A program made the position numbers and the translations under genes. From Penelope pileata (lineage: Eukaryota; Chordata; Aves; Galliformes; Cracidae), in NCBI GenBank assembly GCA_013396635.1, contig WBMW01003963.1, positions 328,374 through 392,373 on the forward strand: a DNA stretch of 64,000 nucleotides, written 5' to 3'. Shown one piece after another: positions 12,437 through 25,690 of the stretch (the first letter of the stretch is position 1; every line of letters starts with the position of its first letter). The notes below the pieces were generated by a model. That model ran no database searches, was not told where the DNA came from, and saw nothing but the letters and a program-made list of their open reading frames with translations.

Positions 12437-14458
12437 GTTGTAGCATGTACAAATGAAATGTTTAAGAGTCCTGCTCAAGATAACTTCAAGAATCTTGGTG
12501 ACTCTTTACTTTCATGAGTATTGGCTTCTCTCCTTTACACTATAGCTAAATTAATCGGAATCAAGGGTGAAGAAGAGAAACCTATGGAGAATAAATAAGA
12601 ATAATTAAACCACATGACAGAGCCATCCCCTATTAGTATCTCCTACTGTCTGTGTCCCAGTCTCAGGGAGCTGTACCCAGCTACCTAGAGGATCAGTAAC
12701 TCATTTAGCATTTGTCATACCCCAAGGATGAGTCAGTCTATGACTTAACTATTCTGGCTCAGTGCACTTTCTGTAATGCCAAGTTTGATCAGACTATTTC
12801 AGTGGTTCGGCATTATAGAATAGAGGCACTGAGGACTAAAAGTGATGTTGACTCAGCCATTTGGCTTCTGCCAGTGAACAGTAGTGATTTTTGGACTACT
12901 TAGATTCCATCTCTAATGAAAATCCATTTAGACAAAGTAATTTACATGCATTTCTCATTTCCATATGAGGTTTGAAGCCTTTGCCACATTGCTACAAAGA
13001 GATGCAGTTCAGAATGCAGTCATTTCTCCCTGCCCTTACACGAGATACAAATAATTTTCCCTCACATAACTGCTTGATATCTGTACTCAGTAGATATATT
13101 TTAAAACATGACAGAATATAATGAGATTTTCCAGAGAGAGGAGAAAAATGGAATATTCTGGTAGTAAGGAGAATGTTTTTGTGTTGAATTGATTAAAAAT
13201 TTTAGCTGGCATGTCAGGAGCATTTCATCTCCACAGCTAAATCAAAAATCACCCAGTGATAGCCGGTAGCAAGTAACAGGCTATTAGCTATATTTTTCTA
13301 GAGAAAAATTCCATTTGTATTGAAGTCAGTGGTAAAACGCACATTGATAGTCACAAGGTGAGAATGTCATCCTACAAAAGAGCAAAACCATCTCTTCAGC
13401 ACTTACATGCAGATTTCACAGGCTGCAGTGAAAGAAAACTTCAGGCATCCACACCTGGTTGTAAGGGATTTGGGGCTGCAAGTATTCATGCTGTCACCTT
13501 AGTGCTTACATTAGAGCTGCTTTTCCAGAGCTTTCTTTCCAGCTAAAAGGAAAAGAAAGTCACCTCCAGAAGGTGATTCAGAGATCTTGATTCCTGTCCT
13601 GAGCTGTCCTGCAGAGAGGAGCTTCTTTTTCCCTTGTAGCCAAACAGCATGTCTGGGTAAATGAATTTTCTGAGTAAGGCACCTAAGTTTGTTCCCCAAG
13701 GGGTGTGAATTCCAAATTGCAGTTTTGAAGATCTACTTAACTCCTCATGGGTATTTATAGCTTCTAAAGCAGTAGAAAGTCCAACTTCTTCCCAAGCAGG
13801 GAATGAGTTCAGCTTAAACAAGACTGAGCTGGATACTTCTGTCATGCGCAAACCTGCTCATGGTCCAGAAAAAAAGGGTGGGGGGATTCAGCTCTGGAGG
13901 AAGATGCATTTAGGCATCCAGTGCATTGATGTTTCCCTGTGAGCTGTTTTTTATATTCAGAGTGTTTATTATACTCAGGGTAGGTCTAGTTAGCAGAGTC
14001 CATGTAACCCAGAGAGCTGATCAGCTCATAACAAATAAGGTACAGGCATTCTGTCAGCTGAACATCTTCCCAGACTCCTCAGAGGTGCAGCTGACAAAGG
14101 GACCATGACATTGGGGTATCATCATCCCAATCTGAATCCCAGTCCAGTTACCACATTGTTTACCTCCTCTGAGAGCCTCTGAGGATGTTCAGCAAACACC
14201 AAGGGATTGGGTATTTGTCAAAAAGTGAAGCTGAGTCTCTCTCAGATATTACCCTAGCTGGGTTTGGGCAGTGAGGAGCTCAGCCACTCAGTCTGAGGGG
14301 ATAAAATCCATCTGATCCCAAAGGGCATTCTGGCTTCACACTGCTAGCTGCTCTTAATGGGACACTCTGCCTTTACTTTTTAACCTTTTAGCAGTGAAAG
14401 GAGAACAAAATTCAGGAGTGTGTATAGCAGAGGGGAAGAAGTTGGGGAGATAAACAGA

Positions 14459-14505
14459 TTGGTTTCAATTCAAATTTGAATCTTGGTTTCGATTCAAATT
14501 TGTTC
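14459..14505. repeat. 24-bp direct repeat with internal palindrome
   Basis: The string TTGGTTTC(A/G)ATTCAAATTTG occurs twice in tandem, at 14459-14482 and from 14483 onward, with one mismatch before divergence. The first copy contains the perfect 14-nt palindrome ATTCAAATTTGAAT (14468-14481). Probably a local replication-slippage duplication. Confidence 0.8.
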
Positions 14506-17500
14506 AGTTTCAGACCCTTGCCCCAAAGTTTTCCTGTATGTTGTACTAATTGACAGATGAACGACAGAAGTCTTGGGGATAAGAAACTGAGATCCGTGAA
14601 CGTTATATAACTTATAAAGTTTCTACTTTTAGGCAGTAATAAGTTAATAGGACCGCCAGATTTGGTATTTCTCACTCAGTGGCCTTAAGTGGGGCAGCAT
14701 TACTGGTGTTTTTTTGGTTGTATGTTGAAAAAGGTCTTGCTAAACTGTTTAGGCTAAACAAGCCTGTGATGCAGTGGTCAGATGGTTGTTGGGCTAGAAG
14801 CCATTTTGCCCTTCTTATATTATTGAGGACTTTTGCAGAACAGGCATTCAGCTGTGATGGTAATAGGTAACGTTATAAAGCTCTAACCTAGAGAGATGGA
14901 TGTTGGATGAGCTACTTTCATCACCACGTATTTGCCTTTTCTTCAAGTAATTAGAGCCCTACATTTATCCTGGCACTGCTTGCAGAGTCTGCACTTACAG
15001 AATGAAATTGTGTATGAGGCTGTGCACATTCAGCAAGCCATTTAAAACTGAGAATCGGAGACTCCTAAGTGCCTGATTTGGGATGGTGCTGAGAAGAGCT
15101 AAGTGAGATGTTGGAGTTTTTATTTTTGGGATGGTAAATGGTTAAAAGGGTTATTTGCCATTGACTTTGTTCATTTGTGAGATCTGAAAATTGAAAATAC
15201 TAAATACTCTTGCCCTGTGAAGGAAAAAACAAAGTGAAAATAGTCCTACTTCTATCTGCAAGGTGAATGGGGTTAGTACTGCTCTTGTGGGGCAAGGTCA
15301 GTAGTCTAGTCTCACCCTTGCTCAGAGGAGTTTTTGATGACAGCATCCCCAGAAGGTTTGTGCCAAGCTACAGAGGGAGATGTGGGGAAAGAGCAGCAGC
15401 CAAAGCAGTCCTTTATCTCTGCTCCTCATGCACAAGACTTGAGACATCTTCCATAAAAACCAAGAGATACATTCCTATGGTGTTTGTCTCAGTGACAGGA
15501 TAGGGTTTTATGAAAGCAGAATAATAAAGGCGAGTCTGAAGTCAATCACAGTGCGTCCATATTCCCCTTTGAGGGGGGATGCTTCTCAAATGGAAGTATG
15601 CCATCCAGCTACTCTGAAGAAAAGGGTCTGTGAATATTGCTATTAATTTCCTCTTTCTTATATTGAATTGGTCATTTTGTACACAATTCATCATGTAACA
15701 GCAAGTGAAAGAAAAGGAAAGTAGGCACCGAAGGGAAAGTACTGGTTGCTTCTGGATAGTGAGCTACAAAGACAGGCCAAAAAAAAAGAAAGAAAGAGCT
15801 GTGGCCATCAGCATCTTGTAATCTTCTATATCTATTTTACAAATCTCAGAGTTCTTTTCCAAAAGAAACATTCTTCCCAAAAGTTAAATTTAAAATACAG
15901 CAGGAAAGTCAGGTCGGAAATGATATGGTGCTAAATTTTTAAAGGAGACAGATTGCAAAGTCTTCTTCACATGCGAATTAAAGTAGGGAGTTAAAGAAGA
16001 TTAATCACTCTGAATGAGATTCAGCTCACACGTTAGGATTCCTAAATATGGGTTTGTGTGTTTTCGTTCACATGAGTGACCTAGGCTTTCACTGTACTCA
16101 ACGGAAGTTTAAGGTAAGGTCTAGTTAATGCAGTTAATAAAAAGCTATTCAAATCACCCTGAAATAGACACCTACCTGGTCCTTCATATCTCTGATGAGG
16201 ATTTGGAGCCATAGCAATGGAAACAGTTTAGTACTAATTACTGTCAAACAAACTGTTTCATTTAGATGCCTAGCAAACTGTAATTTTCCAGAACATTGAA
16301 GTACACAAAGAAATCAATATTCCAAATTTTGATAAAAGAACCACCATAACATCAGAATTCCTTCCAGAGCAGCAACACCAAAATGCCCAGCTTTGCTTCT
16401 GGAGTTCTCTCTGGGCTTCATTTATTCCTTTTGGCAAACTTGTTGGTGGAAGTGAGGGATACCATCCCGGAGAGCCTTAAAACACTTTTTGTTCATTTAC
16501 TGAGGAAAAGAGTAGGGTTTTTTGGAGGTTCCTGATAGGTCAATGGCCGAGGAAATATACTTCACGTTTGGCTTTGTTTGCATTAACTCACCTTGAATGT
16601 CAGCCTGGCCTACAATGCTCTATTAATTGGTGGAGCCCATTGTGCAGGTGTCTGACCACTAACTGGGAGAAAACACATTGAAGATAAGGATTGGTTAAGC
16701 TCCTCTGTGAAGTTCCTAATGAGAACTAAATTGTGCAGACTATATTCCATTTCGTATAATTACTAATCATTCGAACACACAAGTGCCCAGTCTCTCCTTT
16801 GACTGCTTCAGTCTAAGTTTAGATTTAAAAAAATCCAAAACAACAAAAAAAAAATAAACAAAAAATCCTTCCTTAATTTGTCCAAAATGTTTGGTCTCGA
16901 CTTTGATTGCTTTTAAATCCTGTCAATTAGAGTTTATAATGGAGAAGACCTGCTAATAGTGAAACGAATCCTCTTGCATTCTCCAGGAGTGCAGTCAGCC
17001 TTCTCACCCAATTGTGATAAAATTTGTTGTGGCATAGTTTTGGGGATCAATACAGCAGACCACTGTCAATCAAAGAATTTTCTACTTACTTAAAAGTTAA
17101 CAGACTTTTTAGTGTCTTTGTGTTGGACTGAGGACAGTCTGAGTTACCACAGAAGATTAAATCTTTAATTTTACATTACTTCAGCCATCTCTATAGAACA
17201 AAGTGGGCTTTACCTGTTGAATATGAGGCTTATGTGAGCTGAAGTGCTCTTGAGACATTAAGAGGCAGCCTTGAACAGTCTCCGAGATTTAAGCTGAGGG
17301 GAATTCTAAAGGGATTACTGCAGCATTTTACATAAAACGAGAAATAAAAACAGACTTGAGCAATGCATGATCATAAACGCATTCCTGCTGTGATCAAGAG
17401 TCCTGTTCCCATTGCTGTTCTAAGACTAAAGCAGGAAGAACTGTCAAAGGGCAACCATACTTGTAAGGATTTGTACAAGTCCAATTTATAACGAAATTAA

Positions 17501-18762
17501 GGGGCTGAGTAGTTTTGAAAGATTTGTTAAAAAAGGAGATACTTTTCATAGTCTCTCCAGCCCAGAGGTGGGAAATACAAGAATTATTGGAATACTGTTT
17601 TGTAGCGGAGGCATGCTACTTTCCTAGAACAGACAGAGCTAGCAACTAGTACACAAAAAAAGTAATTTCAGCAAAAATTTACAAAGATTTTAGCTATTGG
17701 TTACCCTTTTCTGAAGAAAATAGTGGCAGGGAAACTATAAGAAAGTATTTCATGTATAAAATACTGACTTTTGTCTATTGTTGCATGCATCACATAGTAT
17801 GTAAGAAAATAAGTTATAAAAAACGTTTTCTTGCCAGCTGTGACTCACCTTTATGCTACAGCTTTCTTACACTGCAAGAGTGGTATAATAAAAGCCTCAA
17901 TATAAAATGGGAGGTAGATCTGTGTACTGTTTGTACTGACAGAGAAGTCTGTGTGCATTTCTGTGCGTGTGTAAAACATACACAACACAGTGTACTTACT
18001 GTTTTAATAAAGAGGAATTAGGGTATGGCACTAGGCAACTGTCAGCAAATACTGACATTAAAGTCTTGTTGCATATTAGCTATCAAAAAAAAAAAAAAGC
18101 GTTCTTTGTGCCTGCTGTTACTCAGGAGGTGAAAGCTAGGACTTTGTTCCCCGTACTGAAGATGCCTTGGCAGGTATCACAGTTAAACATCTTCCTGGTC
18201 CCCAGAGACATTAAAAAACAAACCCTGATGGTCTAGATCAGGGATGAGTAAATTTCCCAATATGGCAAACTATAGATCTCAATCTTCACATAACCCAAAG
18301 TCATGATGATGTATCACCTACTTCTCTCTGAGCACAAAGGTGGATCTTCAGAAGCAGTTCCTCAGCTTCCCTGGATTCTCCATTAATTTCCTTCAAGAAG
18401 CCACATCCATGGGCTGAAACTACTGCAGGTCCCGGGAAAATAGGAAGATTGGAAGATAGATGAGGCCAATGATGTCCTTTCTTTTTTTTGTCCTTTTGAC
18501 CATCATGCATGCCATAACAGCAGTGCAGAGCTGTGTTTCTCTACTGAGCTGTTCTCTGTGATTTCTATAAACCAATTCAGGTGTGAAAATGTCTTTTTTC
18601 TCCTAGACAAGCCTTGCAGTTGACTTCCAGTCCTTGATGATGATCCTGTATTTGTTCAGTGTTCCACGTCCCAAGGAAATCAACTAAACCTCTTCCCACC
18701 TGTCACTGCTATAGGTCTAGCCCCTCCTTTGGACTGCAGCACCAAGTTATAGCTTTACTAAT

Positions 18763-18790
18763 TATTTTACTGCCAGTAAGCAGTAAAATA
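18763..18790. repeat. 10-bp perfect inverted repeat (hairpin)
   Basis: TATTTTACTG (18763-18772) pairs perfectly with CAGTAAAATA (18781-18790) across an 8-nt spacer. The arms are AT-rich, so the hairpin is weak. No following U-tract or gene end gives it a role. Confidence 0.8.
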
Positions 18791-18800
18791 CAGTCTACTG

Positions 18801-18832
18801 AAAAAAAAAAAAAAGAAAGAAAGAAAAAGAAG
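18801..18832. repeat. Poly-A / GAAA low-complexity tract
   Basis: A run of 14 A is followed by GAAA-type units. Nothing upstream is recognisable as a retroposon body, so I list it as a simple purine-rich repeat. Confidence 0.85.
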
Positions 18833-21100
18833 TGTAGATATATTGTACATTTGGTCATGCCAACATGATGAGTAAAACTTTCCTGTTACCTATTAGAAAC
18901 CCCCTTGAAACCACACAAAATAGCTGAAATTCGTGGAGAAGTGAGAAATCTATGAAATTCAGTTTCCATAAATGGAAAGGAAATTAAATTTGTCCTTCAT
19001 AAGACGCTGTGATTACTAAAGCTCAGCAAATATTTACTTGGGGTAATAGCATGGAGAGCTTTCTATCTTTATTTATATATTTAAATGATAGAAATCCCTC
19101 TGTCAAGATCTTTTCTGTTCAATTATAAGCATGAAAAGGAAACAAGGATCACAGCAAAGAAGTATTTGATAATTGTCGTACACTAAAATACAGAATATGA
19201 ATGGAGATCAAGCACACATTGTGAACCGCGCTCATTATTATCATAAACTTTTATGGGGAGTCTTGCTCTTTATTATGGTCTCATCATATAAAATACAGAT
19301 CAGTTTGAATTAGAGTAATTCTAAAAACAGACAGGCCACCTTTCATGGTATTTTTCCTAACTGCTGCGTACTACATTGAGGTATAACAACAGTGTTATAC
19401 AGAAATACCTACAATCATCATTTATAGTTGTGTTCTGCTGCTTTTTTTTGGAGTGTGAAAAATGTTTAGTGTGCTGGACACCCATGAAGGTGTTAGAATG
19501 CTCAGGTCTAAACACTGGCTACATTGTCTGTAGGGTTTGGTGAGGTTTTTGTTTGTTTGTTTTTTAGTAAGTGAGAAGATGGAAGTTAAAAGTGCTAGCA
19601 GTTCATTATTTTTGCTGGAAATAATTAAGCACCCATGGCACTGCTTGTTGCTCATAAACTCCCAGGCAGGTCTGGAATGAAGAGCTCACAGTCTAACAGC
19701 TGAGTTATAATATCTGTCATTATGTTTAAGGTTATTTTATTCCTTCCCTAATCCTTTTGGATTTATAATAATAAATAAATATTACATTTAAAATATTAAT
19801 GTTATGCATAAATGATTATCCCAAACTATGCCTAAAACAGTGAGTGTATTTAAAAGATTTTAAATGGTGAATATCACTCCTGGTTTATTGACAGGAAGTA
19901 AATATCCGGAATTTATATTCTAGTCCATCAGAAAAAAACAGCTATTTAAGAAATATTCAATGTATATGAAGTCAATAGGACATGAACATGTACTTAAAGA
20001 TAGTCATGCACACAAACATTTGGTTGCATGAATGTGGAATTATTCACGTTTGGATATGTTTCTGAATTGAGGCAAAGTGATTCATGCAAAGTCAGTAGGT
20101 AAGACGCTGAGCTGGGGATTTATTCTAAACCTCCTGAGACTCATTCCAATGCCCCATCCACAGATAATCCTATCTCAATTAAAAAATTTTAAGAAATCAC
20201 AAGTGAATTATTAATGTAATATTAACTGAACGCTAGCAAAACCCTGACACTACAACATACGATTATGTTTCTTACTGTATGGCATAGATGAAACTGAAAA
20301 GCAATGGAATAATGTCTGATTTTTTAAATTATTTTTTGCTTTTTTTGTTACTTTATTGATTCTGGCTTTTGCATCCCTCCATCTGAACAACTCATTAACG
20401 CTACTTGTGCAACAGTCAGAGCAACAGAAGGAGAGAGGGTAGGTATCTTTCTCCAGCACCTGATAGACTGCAACTGATTTTCTATGGATAATAAAGTTTT
20501 AGTGTCTTACCATGTTTAATGCACAATTTCAACACAAAAACCCAAAGTCCTGATCTTTTAAAAATATGAAATATTTCTGAATTTCCCATTTGACAGAATA
20601 GTGATCATTAACATTTATGTAGGACTAAATATTGTCTAAATAATATAAGTAATTTTTTGGCCTAGAGGTCTATAGGATTAACTGATTTTTTTTAAAAAGC
20701 CACTATTAATAGATGCTGAAAATTTGGCAGTTTTGATGTAGTCCAAAATAGTAACTGATGAACAGACTGTAGGTGAAAACACAGAACTGCATATCATTTC
20801 TTTTACAGCTTTGTCACTTGCCATGAAAATCTGGGTACTGTTCTGAATGGAAGATTTTCTTTAAACATCAAAGCTACATGACTTGCAAACATGGAGAGTC
20901 TGCAGTACAGCCAAAAGACAAAAACAGGACAAAACAAATAAACTGGATTTCCTCAGATTATGAAAACTTGTTGATTCAAGTCAGTCTTTCTAATCCAACT
21001 GCCATGTGTTATCTTATTTTATACTCTGAAATATGTATTTAAAAGAAAAAATTCTGATTATTTTTTATCAATATATGATGTATTCGAAAACAACCTGGTC

Positions 21101-21162
21101 CATCTCCTCTCCTCTCCTCTCCTCTTCTCTCCTCTCTCCTCTTCTTTTTCGTTTCTTTTCCA
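21101..21162. repeat. Polypyrimidine (CCTCT)n-type tract, first copy
   Basis: About 60 bp made of C and T almost without interruption, built on a CTCCT pentamer that decays to CTCTT and TTTTC at its right end. Pure pyrimidine strands with mirror symmetry can form intramolecular triplexes (H-DNA) under superhelical stress. That is known for such sequences in general and inferred here. Confidence 0.85.
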
Positions 21163-21395
21163 GCCTAATGTATAGCTGTTCAAATTGCAGAAAACATCCT
21201 TAAAATATTCAACAAACTACATAACTGTAGCTCTTCCAGTTTTATCATAGCATTGCATATTTAATGTTTCTCTTTAGGCTGCAGATCCTGAGAGGATGAG
21301 GGAATGATAAGGCATGATTTTTCATTTCCATTAGAAATAGTTTCTTATCATCCGTGGCTGTAGACAAAACATGCTTACAAATGTGTTTCAAAAGC

Positions 21396-21447
21396 CCTCN
21401 CTCCTCTCCTCTCCTCTCCTCTCCTCTCCTCTCCCTCTCCTCTCCCT
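21396..21447. repeat. Polypyrimidine (CCTCT)n tract, second copy, with N
   Basis: A second CTCCT array lies about 235 bp after the first and is more regular. An undetermined base at 21400 sits at its left edge, so the array length in this assembly may be wrong. The two tracts share unit and orientation, suggesting one older tract that was split or seeded twice. Confidence 0.85.
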
Positions 21448-24400
21448 GTCTTTTTTCATATCAACATAATGTCTGAACAATTCTTTCTGTATTTTAGGAA
21501 CGTCACCTACATCCTCCTTTCTTTCTTCCTGCCCCACTGGACAACAGAATGAACAGTTTATTTAGGAAGGAGATATGATTTTGATTCTTTTATTCATTTG
21601 TTTGTTTCATGTTCTCAGTGAAAGCAAGTCAAGGGAGGTGGTGGGAAGTGGTAAGGTTTGTGGTGATCTTAACACATGAAGTAATTTGTTCTGAAGTGGT
21701 GGAAATCTCTGCCTTTCACATATAAGCATGGCCCACACCCTGTGAAACTCCACTGCACTTGAGGACTCGAACTGTAGTGCGTGGTCTTTAAGATGTCTTT
21801 ACTCTCAAGTGGAAGGACCAAGGAAATCCCATGACACAGCAATGTCTTGTAATTTGTAGGATGGCCACATGACACACTGAGAGTGCATGCCCTGTGGTCT
21901 GGCATTTTCTGCAGAACAAGTTTTGTCCCACTTCATGATCGGCCACAGCAATTGGCAAAAACAGAAGATAAACTGAAGAGGTTGATTCATCTGACTTGTG
22001 CTGTCCTTGAACTCATGATAAGCATCTGCAACATTGGGCATGGATCTGGCCAGACCAGTGGCTTCATCACAGCCTCAGCTGCAGTGTTTAGATCCTAAAA
22101 TAAAAGAGCGCAAAGGTTTAACTTTGCCATGAGCGAACTGTCCCCAGGTACTGAGATAGAAAAGAATTATGTCGTAACAGACAAACAAGTAGCATAATTA
22201 CAACATTCTCCTAGATTTTCAGCACATCCTCTTCTTTTCTGTTCTCTGCCCTTTCCAGAATTCCTGATCATCTTGGTTGAATGAAGGGAAAGGAAAATCT
22301 GAGTGACTGCTCAGAAAGGGTACAGAACCATTATCTTACCTTTGATAAATGGCTAACAAAACCTTTTCTGTATTTCAGTCATGCCACCTTTTAGAAAGCA
22401 CACGCATTTGCCCCAAGGCAAATACAAATATATAAACATTCAACATCTGTAAATATTTAAAAAGAACTAGGATATTCAACAGCAGTGATGAAAACATACC
22501 TGAAAGCTCCTCAGAGCTGTAAGCACCTAATGAATTTAGCCAGTGATTCTGACATTCTGCTGTAAAGTCATCCCATTGTGAGCTGCAGATTAGATAGCCC
22601 AGTCTGGGTTGTGTTTATTTTGTTATGTTGAAAAAGATATCTCAGTTGATTAAAATATTTTTTATAGATTAAAGACATTTTTGTCATTTTTAATGACTTA
22701 CTACTAGTACTTTATAAAAAGTATTTGAGATTATGTTGACATATGCTTTAAAACAAGAAAAGCTTAAGTGGTATTTAATGGATAACTTATTACAAAGAAG
22801 GAATTCTCTAGACCTGTTTTACCTTTAATTCACATTGCTTGGATGGAGCACTTTTTCACACGATAAAGCACTATGTGTGCAGATAAAAAGAGGTGGTTCA
22901 TGTGGCCAGAGAACAAATCAAAGTCCCATTACTGCAAACAGAAGGGGGCTCCAGTGCAATTGTACATTCAAGAGAGCTCAGAAATGCTTAACTGCACCAT
23001 GAACATCACATTCCATGGAAACCACCCCTGGTCACCAAGGAGTCGAATGGAACCACACAGACATCAGCAATATCACTGTTGTCTTCATGCCATCTAGTCG
23101 TTCTCAAGAAATAATTAGGGCCAAAAATTGATTCATGATCTCATTGAATGAGGTCTTCTAGATGACTCTCTAAGGGTTTATATTCTAAATAAATAGAATA
23201 AAGAGGTTCTTAGTGGGTCCCTCCTACCAGAGCTGTTCCTTTGCACTAAAAATCATGGTTGACAAAAACTAGTTTGGAAGTAAGTCTAAGTCATTCTCAT
23301 CATGAGATAGGATTCCTCTTGCGTCTGGCCTCACCATTCTTACAAATCTGGCTACATGATGGTCCTCAAATATTCTACATGGTGCAGTCAAGGCTCTGTT
23401 TTTGGAAGTGGTAGGTGTGAGCTCTAACTCCAAATATACAAATGTATTTTAACGGATGCAGTACCTAACCAATGTGAATGCCTCCTGTTACAAGGCCATT
23501 CAGCAATCTTTTTTCCATCTTCATTGACATCTGTTACATTTGTGTACTGAAACTCTCTTCAAATACAGATCTCTGGAGTTGTTGATTCTTTACTTCCAAA
23601 CCAGCAAAGCCTAATGTGGTTAACTGACACCAATACAAAAATTGGTAGTGCTGATATTCCATTTCTTTGGGCTGAGCAAAACTGAATCTCTTCACATCAG
23701 ACATGCTTTCAATGTTGTCCTGTGTCTATAGAGCTTAGAAAATAACTAGTTGTTTAAATTCCAAGACTGAGTGGATTCCACAAAAGACTGAAGAGATCAC
23801 TGCAGGAACACAGGCATTCTGCATAGAGTCACCAAATGCATTCTGGGTTCTGGTTAGGGAGGGAGGGTTCCAAATCATTTGCTTGGACTAAGGCAGCTAG
23901 ACTCAGACTCAGTTCAATTTTAGGTAATAGAATGAGGTTTCATGATCTCACACTGACTGTTGGGGACAAGATTACACAGGAAAAAATTGGTGAAGTGAGA
24001 TCTAAACTACAGCTCTAAACACTAAGAACAATTAAATATCCAATTCAAAGCATTTTCCTAACATTTCAGTTCTGGTCTGTCTCCAAAATAAAAAGGTGTT
24101 GTTTGCCAGATTTAGTTACGATGAAACCTGGCTGGGAGGAATCTCAGCTAGTCTGCCACTTGGGATTTGAGCCTCACAACTCAACGTTTTATACTGCAAT
24201 GCAGCAAAGTCAGAGCCCTTTCATAGGAGCAATGCCCAATTAAATGTAAAAGCAAACAAAAAAGAAAGGAAGCCAATAAAAAGCTCATCTTTCAGTACAC
24301 AATGAACACCCTCAATTCTGAGAAAAAGAAAAAGTAAAAGAGCTACTTTTTACTCTTGTGCTTATGCATATTTTCATTGATGCTTAGGGATTACTCTCAA

Positions 24401-25081
24401 TTCATGGATGTAATAGAAATGTGCCTGGAGAGAGCTGCTCATGTGAGTTTTCACTGCCACTGAAAACCAGGCAACCACAGATCCACAGATCCCAATATCA
24501 GTCAGAACTAAAACTGCATTATAAGTCTTTCTTGCCTTATTCTCTGGACACTTACTCTCACCAGATGATTGCTCCACAGAGCTGATGGTCTTAACATTTG
24601 GACTTTTCTTCTGGTTCATTTTAAATACCAGAGAATGGAACACTGTGCCAAGAAGAATGACTTTCAACCGTAGCTGGTCAAAGGCATGTCCAAAGTGGTA
24701 AATCTAGGACTGGCATGTTTTTGTGGATTCTCTTGCCAAGCTGCTAAATCCTAAATTACCTAAAAAATATTGAACTGTACCTGAAAGTATCTGCTCATAT
24801 CTCAGCCCTAACCACAGTATATGCTGGAGGCCCAAGCAAGCTGCAGTTCTTTTCCACTGTGTTCTTGGGATGGTGGCAAAATGCGTAATCTGTGAGATAT
24901 AATGATCTGTAACTCAGTGCACATGCAGTCATGAAGAGCCAAAGCTTTACATATTTCTGAGATTTCTCTGTCTCGTCTATCCACCAAGCACTTCCCCACT
25001 CTTTCCATGCTCATGGTAGCACTGCCTAGGTAGCCCAACCAGGGAGGTCAGGAAGGTTTTTAGTATCTGACACCACACTGC
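21448..25081. other. Non-coding stretch, no gene seen
   Basis: Unique AT-rich DNA with frames under 100 codons and no known domain. The frames near 21.7-22.1 kb overlap on both strands and look incidental. No repeat family is recognised. Confidence 0.55.
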
Positions 25082-25690
25082 GTGGACTGTCATGAAGGGG
25101 TCTCTGACGTGTCCCTTGACCAATTTTTTCAACAGCTCACACAGGCTATGTTGCTTGATCCTGTCATCCCACGAGGCCTGTTTTCCTTTAAAAATCAACG
25201 CCGGGGCCCATCAGTTTGCATTATTTCATTATTCACCACAAAGAAGGCTTCTGGCAAGGCACTTCAGCAATGAGATAATGGTCGGGAAGCATAAGTAATC
25301 ATTTAAAAACTTATGGGACTTTAATCAGCATGCTGTTTAGGCAGGATTTTTATGTTGCCTGGTAGGAGAGCATGCATAATGGGGCCTCATTGGAGGCATT
25401 TTTCACAACGGATTACTCAGCATATAGCAAGGGATATAGTCAGTATTAAGGTGTCTGAGCCAAAAGAACTGGGCAGGAATGGGCAAGCTCTACCAATTCA
25501 TGCAGATCAAGTCGGTAAGAAAGGCTTTGTTTGCGGGCACCTTGCAGGCATTGCTCTTATGTCACGACAGCTTTGCTTGCACGGGAGCACCAGCCCAGAG
25601 AGCCAGTCTGCTGTGAATTACCCAGCACAAACTTCAGCCAAACACAGCCCTGAAGGAGTGCGGGATTTAGCAGAAGTGGGGAGGTAAGAA
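25082..25690. promoter_or_regulatory. CpG-richer unique block, candidate conserved element
   Basis: This 600-bp block is visibly richer in G, C and CpG than its surroundings. About ten CpG occur here, while flanking DNA has very few. It has no repeat match that I recognise. It carries several open frames in different frames, including 111 codons at 25352-25687, which is expected when stop-rich AT sequence thins out. None resembles a known protein and no clear splice boundaries frame them. A conserved enhancer or an unrecognised exon are both possible. I cannot tell without alignment. Confidence 0.25.

Larger units (their letters stand above)
9737..21100. other. Long non-coding stretch, no gene seen
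   Basis: About 11 kb of AT-rich, mostly unique sequence with frames of 102 codons or fewer, none of them recognisable. It contains A-tracts (10024-10037, 18085-18098, 18801-18832), AT palindromes at 12401-12436, a short direct repeat at 14459-14505 and a hairpin at 18763-18790, listed separately. No CR1, LTR or DNA transposon body is identifiable by eye. Older, more diverged repeats could be missed. Confidence 0.55.

Noticed and set aside
18233..18256. CAGGGATGAGTAAATTT, reminiscent of a hAT transposon terminus (also near 662-676).
   Set aside because: No matching inverted terminus, 8-bp target duplication or transposase remnant was found.
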